NCBI RefSeq assembly: GCF_030271215.1
Contig: NZ_JASNGB010000142.1
Location: 371 to 7,569 of the forward strand
DNA: 7,199 bases
Direction: 5' to 3'
Source: Deinococcus rhizophilus
GTDB taxonomy: Bacteria > Deinococcota > Deinococci > Deinococcales > Deinococcaceae
Shown here: positions 1 to 6,392 of the stretch, in pieces
Numbering within the stretch: the stretch's first letter is position 1
How the letters are laid out: each line of letters starts with the position of its first letter
Notes under the pieces: model-generated
The model's database searches: none
What the model saw: only the letters and a program-made list of their open reading frames with translations
Told to the model about the DNA's origin: nothing
Program-made: the position numbers and the translations under genes

Positions 1-118
1 TCTGGACCGCACAGGTCAGGTCGCTGCCCGCCACCTGGGGCCGGTCGACGCTCCCCAGCTTCAGGCCCTGCTGCGCCAAGCGCAGGCGCAGACCGGCTCG
101 TCCCCGCCTGCCCCCTGA
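1..118 (+). CDS. C-terminal end of a thioredoxin-like (TlpA/ResA-type) protein, partial
   Basis: An open frame enters from the left edge (codons begin at base 2) and stops at TGA 116-118, giving the last 38 residues of a protein. The segment LDRTGQVAARHLGPVD followed by QLQALLRQA matches the end of the thioredoxin fold in TlpA/ResA/CcmG-like proteins. There, a beta-strand reading 'x-I-D-R-x-G-x-V-x-x-R-x-x-G' is followed by the final helix that carries 'L...LL'. Proteins of this family reduce disulfides or deliver electrons outside the cytoplasm, for example in cytochrome c maturation. The CxxC motif, signal peptide and start lie outside the window, so the exact role cannot be read. A short Gln/Ala/Ser/Pro-rich tail ends the protein. 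The gene converges on the response regulator gene. A peroxiredoxin-like protein is an alternative, because the same C-terminal pattern occurs there. Confidence 0.6.
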   Translation, partial: LDRTGQVAARHLGPVDAPQLQALLRQAQAQTGSSPPAP

Positions 119-119
119 A

Positions 120-134
120 CCCCCTCGCCGGGGG
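120..134 (+). terminator. Weak GC stem after the redox gene, possible terminator
   Basis: A five-base-pair stem (CCCCC/GGGGG) closes a five-base loop immediately after the TGA at 116-118. It is followed by CAGAAAAG and not by a T-run, so it lacks the classic intrinsic terminator tail. Its position is its main support. Confidence 0.25.
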
Positions 135-330
135 CAGAAAAGTGGCCACCCGCCCGCACCGCTCCGACGGGCACGCCCCCGGAACCCCAGCGTCAGGCCG
201 GGCGACCCACGGCAGGATGTGCAGACTTCGCGCCCCCCCAGACGGCGGCCTCGTGGGCCGGAGGGCGGCGCGTGATGGACCAGGCAGGCCAACCAGATCG
301 GCGGTGGCGCTCAAGGCTGTGCCAGCAGAC

Positions 331-345
331 GCCCGCCGCACGGGC
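331..345 (-). terminator. Weak GC stem after the response regulator gene, possible operon terminator
   Basis: GCCCG and CGGGC form a perfect five-base-pair stem with a five-base loop, lying five bases past the regulator's stop codon in the direction of transcription. No T-tract follows on the minus strand. The call rests on placement at the end of the four-gene operon and is weak. Confidence 0.25.
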
Positions 346-349
346 AGGG

Positions 350-948
350 TCACAGCCAGCCCTTCTCCCGCGCCCGCCGCGCCGCCTCGGCCCGGTTGGC
401 GGCTCCCAGCTTGCCGATGGCCTCCGAGAGGTAGTTGCGGACCGTGCCCTCCGAGAGGCCCAGCGCCCCGGCGATGGCGGCGGTGCCCTGGCCCGTCTCG
501 GCGGCCCGCAGCACCTGACGCTCGCGGTCGGTCAGGGGATCGGGTTCGCCCCAGGCTCCAGTGGCGAGGACCGGGTCGATGGCCCGCCCCCCGGCATGAA
601 CCCGGCGAATGGCGTCCGCGAGTTCGGCGGCTGGGGCGTCCTTGAGCAGGTAGCCCGCCGCGCCCACCGCCAGCGCCCGGCGCAGGTACCCGGCCCGGCC
701 GAAGGTGGTCACGATGACCACCCGCACGCCCGGAAACTCGGTCCGCACCTGCGCGGCCAGGTCCAGCCCACTCAGGCGCGGCATCTCGATGTCGGTGACG
801 AGCACGTCCGGGCGGTGCTGCCGGACCTCTGCCAGCGCGGCCTCTCCGTCGCCTGCCGTGCCCACCACCCCCAGGTCGCCCTCCAGCGAGAGCAGCGCCG
901 AGAGTGCTCCCAGCACCAGCGCCTGATCCTCGGCCAGCACAACGCGGA

Positions 949-952
<4 letters not shown>
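350..952 (-). CDS. NarL/LuxR-family two-component response regulator (DesR-like)
   Basis: This is a 200-residue response regulator of the usual length for the NarL/DesR class. The receiver domain covers about residues 1-120. The acidic pair is E8-D9, the phosphoacceptor is D54 in TDIEMP, the conserved hydroxyl residue is T82, and the lysine is K104 in YLLKD. A LuxR-type helix-turn-helix covers about 138-200, with LTDRERQVL, then IAGALGLSEGTVRNYLSEAIGKLG carrying the recognition helix. Phosphorylation at D54 by the kinase encoded just upstream should promote dimerisation and DNA binding. The start is GTG at 952-950. It overlaps the kinase stop codon in GTGA (4 bases) and has a good Shine-Dalgarno GGGAGG seven bases upstream (960-965). 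The two proteins are therefore probably translationally coupled. The likely target is the promoter of its own operon, where a palindrome is found at 3952-3967. The family call is secure; the target is inferred. Confidence 0.95.
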
Positions 953-2100
<1,148 letters not shown>

Positions 2101-2118
2101 AGTCTAGGCCCCCCTCTT

Positions 2119-2140
2119 CCTGCTCAAACGGTTGAACAGG
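2119..2140 (-). promoter_or_regulatory. Stem-loop between permease and kinase genes
   Basis: On the minus strand, CCTGTTCAA and TTGAGCAGG flank the four-base loop CCGT. In RNA this forms a nine-base-pair stem with one U-G wobble pair. The stem ends directly against the purine-rich AAGAGGGGGG that serves as the kinase ribosome binding region. No T-run follows, so it is not a standard terminator. It may set the ratio of transporter to kinase by attenuating or stabilising the message or by modulating kinase translation. A DNA-level operator is also possible, since the heptamer GGTTGAA recurs at 2130-2136 and 2139-2145 on the plus strand. The structure is visible; the role is inferred. Confidence 0.45.
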
Positions 2141-2168
2141 TTGAAGAACTGCTGGGCCGGAAGTCGGA

Positions 2169-2951
2169 TCATTCGCGGGCCTCGTCGCGGCGCAGCGCCC
2201 AGGCGGCGACCATGCCGAACAGCAGCGTGTAGCCCAGCAGCACCAGCCAGCTCAGGGCCTCGTGCTCCGAGCCCAGCAGCGGCGAGCGGCCCACCACCCC
2301 GAGGTGATAGGTGGGCAGCAGCGGGGCCACCCGGGCCAGGCCAGCGGGCAGCATCTCCAGCGGCAGCGCCAGCCCGGAGGCGAACACCAGCAGCAGGCTG
2401 GCGACGTTGGCGACGACCACGGCGGCGGCGGGGCGGATCAGGAAGCCCAGCATCAGCCCCAGCGCGACCAGCGAGGCCATGCCCAGCAGCAGCTTCAGGG
2501 CGGCCAGCAGCCCCGCCGTGCCCAGCCACACGCCCCCGACCACACCCGCGAAGGTGAACAGCAGGGTCAGCGAGAGGGCGCCGTAGATCCAGGCCGCGAG
2601 CACCTTGGCGGCGACGTACACGGGCAGCGGCACCGGCGAGGTCCGCATCAGCCGCAGCCAGCCCCCGGTGCGCTCGGCGGCGACATTCGCCCCGAACGAG
2701 AACAGCGAGAGCGACACCAGCGAGAAGGCAGCCAGATTGAGCAGCGTGACCTGGCTGGCCGCCAGGGGCAGGCCCTCCCGTGGCAGGCCGAACAGTGCGT
2801 AGAACAGCACCGGAAAGCCCACCGTCCCCACCAGGAACATCGGCTCGCGGCTGAGGCGGCGGCTCTCGGCCAGGGTGAGCTGGCGCAGCGCAGGCCCCAG
2901 CGGCGCGGACGGGCGGAGGGTGGACGGGGCGGGAATGGGCGGGGTGGTCAT
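2169..2951 (-). CDS. ABC-2 type transporter permease
   Basis: This 260-residue membrane protein has the size and layout of ABC-2 family permeases. A proline-rich cytoplasmic N-terminus (1-35) leads to about six hydrophobic helices, near 38-55, 68-90, 112-135, 138-172 (probably two closely spaced), 175-195 and 234-253. Between helices 2 and 3 lies the characteristic cytoplasmic stretch ERTGGWLRLMRTSPVP (93-108), typical of the ABC-2 coupling region. The start ATG (2951-2949) has a strong Shine-Dalgarno AAGGAG at 2958-2963 with six-base spacing. It begins one base after the ATPase stop, so the two products should be made together and assemble as a complex, probably with two of each subunit. By analogy with exporters of this type it moves a drug, lipid or peptide outwards; the substrate cannot be read from sequence. 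Confidence 0.92.
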   Translation of the reverse strand: MTTPPIPAPSTLRPSAPLGPALRQLTLAESRRLSREPMFLVGTVGFPVLFYALFGLPREGLPLAASQVTLLNLAAFSLVSLSLFSFGANVAAERTGGWLRLMRTSPVPLPVYVAAKVLAAWIYGALSLTLLFTFAGVVGGVWLGTAGLLAALKLLLGMASLVALGLMLGFLIRPAAAVVVANVASLLLVFASGLALPLEMLPAGLARVAPLLPTYHLGVVGRSPLLGSEHEALSWLVLLGYTLLFGMVAAWALRRDEARE

Positions 2952-2952
2952 G

Positions 2953-3894
2953 TCAGGCTCCTTGGGAAAGGGGGGAGGCGGGCGAGGGCGACGGGGAAGC
3001 GGTCTGGGATGAATGGCCCGTAGCCGTCAGCGTCAGGAAGGCGTCCTCCAGGGTGGCCCGCCGCACCTCCAGGTCACGGAAGGGCACGTCCCGGCCCACC
3101 AGTTCGGCCAGCAGGCGCTCGGGCGTGTCCGTGTGGAGTTCGGTGTGGCCGCCTTCCCCGACCTGGGCCGACCGCACCCCGGGCAATGCCCGCACCTCGG
3201 CCAGCGTCAGGCCCGCGCGGAAGCTCACCCGCGCTCCGCCCACCTGCGCCCGCAGCGCCTCCGGCGTGCCGCCCGCCAGCAGCTGCCCCCCGTGCAGCAC
3301 GAGGACCCGGTCCGCCGCCCGCTCGGCTTCTTCCAGATAGTGGGTGGTGAGCAGGACGCTGCGCCCCTGGCCCCTCAGCTCCCCCAGGGCCTCCCAGAAA
3401 GCCTGGCGGCTGGCGGCGTCCATCCCGGTGGTGGGCTCGTCGATCAGGAGGAGTTCGGGGTTGCCGATCAGGGCGAGCGCAAAGGCCAGCCGCCGCCGCT
3501 CGCCGCCCGAGAGCCGCCCGGCCCGCCGGTTCGCCCGGTCTTCCAGCCCGGCCAGCGCCAGCGCCTGCCCCACCCCGAGGGGCGCGGCGTGGAAGCTGGC
3601 AAAGAGCGTGACGGCCTCGCGCACGGTCAGGGCACCCGGCAGGGCGCTCTCCTGCGGCATCGCGCCGATCCGCGCCCGCACCGCGCTGTGCCGGGGATCT
3701 TCGCCCAGCACCCGCACCGTGCCGGAGGTGGGCCGGGAGAGCCCCAGCATCAGCGAGATGGCGGTGGTCTTACCCGCCCCGTTCGGTCCCAACAGCGCGG
3801 TGAGTTCGCCCGCGCGGACCTGTAGGCTCAGGTCCCGCAGCGCCGTGACCGGCCCGTAGGTCCGGCTGACCCCCTGCATTTCGACGACATTCAT
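2953..3894 (-). CDS. ABC transporter ATP-binding protein
   Basis: This 313-residue nucleotide-binding subunit powers the adjacent permease. Every expected motif is present: Walker A GPNGAGKTT (36-44), Q-loop glutamine Q81, signature LSGGE (128-132), Walker B LLLIDEP (148-154), D-loop around GMDA (157-160) and the H-loop histidine H185 in LLTTHYLEEAE. The catalytic glutamate is E153. After the ATPase core, residues about 221-292 form the C-terminal extension typical of drug-exporter ATPases of the CcmA/DrrA/NatA group, ending in LEDAFLTLT. A Ser/Pro-rich tail (about 294-313) follows; its coding sequence also contains the permease ribosome binding site. The start is ATG 3894-3892, with only a weak GGGGG tract upstream. 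It is the first gene of the operon, so the operon promoter should lie in 3895-3990. Confidence 0.95.
   Translation of the reverse strand: MNVVEMQGVSRTYGPVTALRDLSLQVRAGELTALLGPNGAGKTTAISLMLGLSRPTSGTVRVLGEDPRHSAVRARIGAMPQESALPGALTVREAVTLFASFHAAPLGVGQALALAGLEDRANRRAGRLSGGERRRLAFALALIGNPELLLIDEPTTGMDAASRQAFWEALGELRGQGRSVLLTTHYLEEAERAADRVLVLHGGQLLAGGTPEALRAQVGGARVSFRAGLTLAEVRALPGVRSAQVGEGGHTELHTDTPERLLAELVGRDVPFRDLEVRRATLEDAFLTLTATGHSSQTASPSPSPASPLSQGA
2958..2963 (-). promoter_or_regulatory. Ribosome binding site of the permease gene
   Basis: AAGGAG on the minus strand lies six bases before the permease ATG, inside the last codons of the ATPase gene. It fixes the permease start and implies translation coupled to the ATPase. 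Confidence 0.8.
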
Positions 3895-3951
3895 GCCCCC
3901 AGGGTGAGGCCCGGCCCGCCCGCGCCGTAGTGCCCGCTGTCAGGCCCAGGA

Positions 3952-3967
3952 GGTGACAGTCGTCACC
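3952..3967. promoter_or_regulatory. Perfect palindrome, candidate operator for the ABC/two-component operon
   Basis: GGTGAC-AGTC-GTCACC is a perfect inverted repeat with two six-base arms and a four-base centre. Its near edge is 57 bases upstream of the ATPase ATG, in the gap shared with the divergent cyclic-di-GMP gene. A further related half-site, TGTCA, is at 3938-3942. Dimeric NarL/LuxR-type regulators bind inverted repeats of this kind, and the operon encodes one. The simplest reading is that the regulator binds here to activate its own operon. No convincing -10/-35 pair could be assigned next to it on the minus strand. The palindrome is seen directly; the bound protein is inferred. Confidence 0.55.
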
Positions 3968-3977
3968 CGGTGGGGGG

Positions 3978-6053
3978 ATGCAGGCGTCCGGCCGGGGAGC
4001 CTGGAGGAGTGATGAAGGTGTGATAGAGCTTTCGTTACGCTTCGGCCCTCATGGGCAGGACATGAAGCGTTTGGGCAGGGAGGCAACGCGACCGGGAGGG
4101 TCCGGGGCCGAGCGATGGCAGCCCCGCATGGACGCGAACGCTGCCCTGATGACGCTGGGGGGAATGGGGCTGGTCTTCGGCGGGCTCTGGATGCTGGTGC
4201 TGCGGTCTGGGCCGCAGAGCAGCGGGGGCGAACCCCTGGTGGGCACCCTGTGGCTGAGTCTGACGGTTCCCGTGGTCGCCGTGACCGTCTGGCTGGTCAG
4301 CACGGTGCGCAGCCTGGCCCTGCTGCAGATCATGACGCTGGCGGTCACGACCGGAGCACTGGCCGACTGGCTGTGGTTCGAGGCCCTGTCCAGCTTCTAT
4401 GGCGAGACGCCCTCCAACGACGCCGTCGAACTGGGCCTGGGTGGATTGCTGGTTCTGGGGTTGCTGGGCACCGCCTTTCTGGCGGACCGCGAGGCCAGGC
4501 TCCAGCGGTGGCGGGAGCACCACGTGGGAGAGGTCGACCCCCTGACCGGGTTGCTCAATCGCCGGGGCATCACCGCGCACTACCAGGGCCTGCCCCCCGG
4601 AACCCCGGTCACGGTGGTGATGGCCGACCTCAACGACCTCAAATCCGTCAATGACACCGGGGGGCACGGTGCCGGAGACGTCCATATCCGGGCGGTGGCC
4701 CGCGCCATCGAACAGGCCGTGCCCTTCGGCAGCGCCGTGGGCCGCTGGGGGGGTGACGAGTTCGTGGCCCTGGTCACAGGGCTCTCCCCGGCCCAGGTCG
4801 AAGCGGGCCTGCACGCTGCACGGCTCACCTCGCCACGTCCCCGGCCCAGCCTGAGTGCCTTTGCTGCCGGGGTGGTGCAGGCGACGGCCGGGGAACCGCT
4901 GGACCGCGTCCTGGCGCTGGCAGACCAGCGGCTGTACGACCACAAGGCCCAGGAGCGCGAGGCTGAGCCCCGCTCAACCGGCGAACGCAGCGTGATCGGG
5001 CTCGAGGAGTTCTCGCAACGGCTGGAGCTGCTGGGCACCCCCGAGGAGGTTCTCGAGGTTGGCCTGGACCTCGCCCGGGAACTTCTCGGGTTCGAGGGCC
5101 TGACCTACTACGCCCATCAGGACGGCTCCTTCCAGCTGATCCACTTCAAGGGACCGCCGCCCTACGACCTGCCGATGCTGCAGGCGACTGACCGCCTGGA
5201 CCGGCGTCCGGGGCTGGTCGAGTGGGCGGCTTCCAGCAACAGCACCGTCTGGAGTGCCGACTACCCGGCGTCCCCACACGCGCTGGGCCCCTGGGTGGAG
5301 CTGGGGCTCAAGACGGTCGTCGTCACGCCTGTGCGCTGCAGGAGACGCCTGACCGGCGTGCTGGGGCTGATCAACTTCTCCACCTGGCGTGCCGTGACCC
5401 CCCAGGTCCGTCGCCTGCTCGAAGCGGTGGCGCTGCGGCTGAGCCACACGCTGGAGCGTCTGGTGGTTCTCGAGGAAGCTCGGTCCAGCCTCGAGGGCGG
5501 CATGTTGGGGCTGGGGCTGGCCCTGGAAGCCCGTGACCTCGAAACGGCCGGTCACACGGGGCGGGTGGTGGCCCTGGCCGAACGCATGGGCCGCGAGCTG
5601 GGTCTGAGCGGCGATCAGCTCTCTGAGCTGCGGCAGGGGGCCTACCTGCACGACATCGGCAAGCTCGCCATTCCCGACGCGGTGCTGCTCAAGCCGGGCC
5701 GCCTCGACCCCCATGAGTGGGCGCTGATGCAGACCCACGCGGAGCAGGGAGCCCGGATCGCCTCCGGCATTCCTGGGCTCTCGCCCGGGGCCCTGAACGT
5801 GATTCGCAGCCACCACGAACGCTGGGACGGCCAGGGGTACCCCGAGGGTTTGAGCGGCGAGCAGATTCCGCTGCTGGCCCGGATCTTCGCGGTCTGCGAC
5901 GTGTACGACGCCCTGACCAGCGAGCGTCCCTACAAGCGGGCATGGTCCCCACAGGCCGCCCTCGCCGAGATCCGGGCGCAACGTGGCCGCCACTTCGATC
6001 CTCAGGTCGTGCAGGCGTTGCTGGCGGTCCAGCAGCAGGACGCTTCCTCCTGA
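3978..6053 (+). CDS. Membrane-bound GGDEF-GAF-HD-GYP cyclic-di-GMP signalling protein
   Basis: Numbers refer to the longest frame (691 residues). About four transmembrane helices (58-76, 87-108, 112-136, 148-168) precede a GGDEF domain (about 183-325). The GGDEF domain has D217, N225-D226, GHGAGD and an intact GGDEF at 258-262, so it looks able to make cyclic-di-GMP from GTP. The RxxD inhibitory site five residues upstream is absent (PFGS, 249-252). A GAF-like sensory domain (about 345-495) follows. Last is an HD-GYP phosphodiesterase (about 505-685) with H526, HDIGK (558-562), H587, HHERWDGQGYP (612-622) and D641, all consistent with activity. One protein could therefore make and degrade cyclic-di-GMP, with GAF deciding the balance. 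The start is doubtful. The first ATG has no Shine-Dalgarno, and the first 50 codons are unusually rich in A/T-ending and rare codons (ATA, TTA, AGG, CGA). ATG 4062 or ATG 4128, just before the first helix, is more likely. Confidence 0.93.
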   Translation: MQASGRGAWRSDEGVIELSLRFGPHGQDMKRLGREATRPGGSGAERWQPRMDANAALMTLGGMGLVFGGLWMLVLRSGPQSSGGEPLVGTLWLSLTVPVVAVTVWLVSTVRSLALLQIMTLAVTTGALADWLWFEALSSFYGETPSNDAVELGLGGLLVLGLLGTAFLADREARLQRWREHHVGEVDPLTGLLNRRGITAHYQGLPPGTPVTVVMADLNDLKSVNDTGGHGAGDVHIRAVARAIEQAVPFGSAVGRWGGDEFVALVTGLSPAQVEAGLHAARLTSPRPRPSLSAFAAGVVQATAGEPLDRVLALADQRLYDHKAQEREAEPRSTGERSVIGLEEFSQRLELLGTPEEVLEVGLDLARELLGFEGLTYYAHQDGSFQLIHFKGPPPYDLPMLQATDRLDRRPGLVEWAASSNSTVWSADYPASPHALGPWVELGLKTVVVTPVRCRRRLTGVLGLINFSTWRAVTPQVRRLLEAVALRLSHTLERLVVLEEARSSLEGGMLGLGLALEARDLETAGHTGRVVALAERMGRELGLSGDQLSELRQGAYLHDIGKLAIPDAVLLKPGRLDPHEWALMQTHAEQGARIASGIPGLSPGALNVIRSHHERWDGQGYPEGLSGEQIPLLARIFAVCDVYDALTSERPYKRAWSPQAALAEIRAQRGRHFDPQVVQALLAVQQQDASS

Positions 6054-6059
6054 GCTGGC

Positions 6060-6369
6060 CCCGCCCGCTTCGCCGTCGCGGTCGTCATCGCCTGCACCGT
6101 CCGCACGCTGAACGGCTGGCCCCGGTTGCGCCCGGTGAGGCAGCTCCAGACGTGCGAGCTGCTGGGGTGGCCCTCCACCCGCCGCACCCGCAGCCACTGC
6201 ACCAGCGCCCGCTGAGCGGTAGGGCTGAGCGGCACCGTCCTTTTCCCTGTCCCCCTTGCCACAGCCCCCGCGCCGGGTTGCGGTCGCGGTGGGCCGCGCC
6301 GAGCAGCTTCGCCATGTCGGGCGTCTCGAGGTACTTCGGCAGACGACCCGGCAGCCTGGGCCGGGGCAC
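6060..6369 (-). pseudogene. Decayed tyrosine recombinase (XerC/XerD-like integrase) remnant
   Basis: Read on the minus strand, the first part (GTG at 6369 to about 6265) encodes RLPKYLETPDMAKLLGAA and RDRNPAR, which matches the start of the catalytic domain of XerC/XerD-type recombinases ('LPkyLtpeev..LL.a...rdra'). The homology then jumps to another frame, where GTGKRTVPLSPTAQRAL, VQWL and GRNRGQPFSVRTVQAM..ATAKRAG match the middle of the same domain. The stretch normally between them, which holds the first catalytic arginine (GLRxSEL), is missing. One deletion near 6262-6270 whose length is not a multiple of three would explain both the loss and the frame change. The C-terminal HxLR...H...Y part is also gone, because the match ends at the stop codon of the cyclic-di-GMP gene. 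No N-terminal SAM-like domain is seen upstream. The product cannot be functional. It is either a chromosomal recombinase duplicate or a relic of an integrated element. Confidence 0.7.
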
Positions 6370-6375
6370 TTGAGC

Positions 6376-6381
6376 TAGCCT
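6376..6381 (+). promoter_or_regulatory. Possible -10 element before the glycosyltransferase gene
   Basis: TAGCCT fits the TAnnnT pattern of bacterial -10 elements and lies 11 bases before the ATG at 6393. No Shine-Dalgarno is visible in that gap, so a leaderless or nearly leaderless transcript is possible, as is common in Deinococcus. There is no good -35 match, so the call is weak. Confidence 0.25.
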
Positions 6382-6392
6382 GCGCCTCAGCC

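Larger units (their letters stand above)
119..349. other. Convergent intergenic gap, no gene recognised
   Basis: These 231 bases lie between the stop of the redox protein gene and the stop of the response regulator gene on the opposite strand. Open frames crossing it have no recognisable protein character and simply continue antisense into the regulator. Two short GC stems are present: CCCCC-TCGCC-GGGGG at 120-134, two bases after the first stop, and GCCCG-CCGCA-CGGGC at 331-345, five bases beyond the regulator stop. Neither has a proper run of T on its downstream side, so they are at best weak terminator candidates. I see no RNA gene, repeat or promoter that I could defend. Confidence 0.6.

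Noticed and set aside
142..645. Plus-strand frame of 167 codons starting in the 119-349 gap
   Set aside because: It is Arg/Pro-rich low-complexity translation that runs antisense through the DNA-binding domain of the response regulator. It has no domain and no Shine-Dalgarno.
3938..3959. CTGACA/CTGTCA on the minus strand as a -35 box for the ABC operon
   Set aside because: Both resemble TTGACA, but no acceptable -10 hexamer occurs 16-18 bases downstream of either in the GC-rich stretch. I treat them as parts of the palindrome and do not call a promoter.
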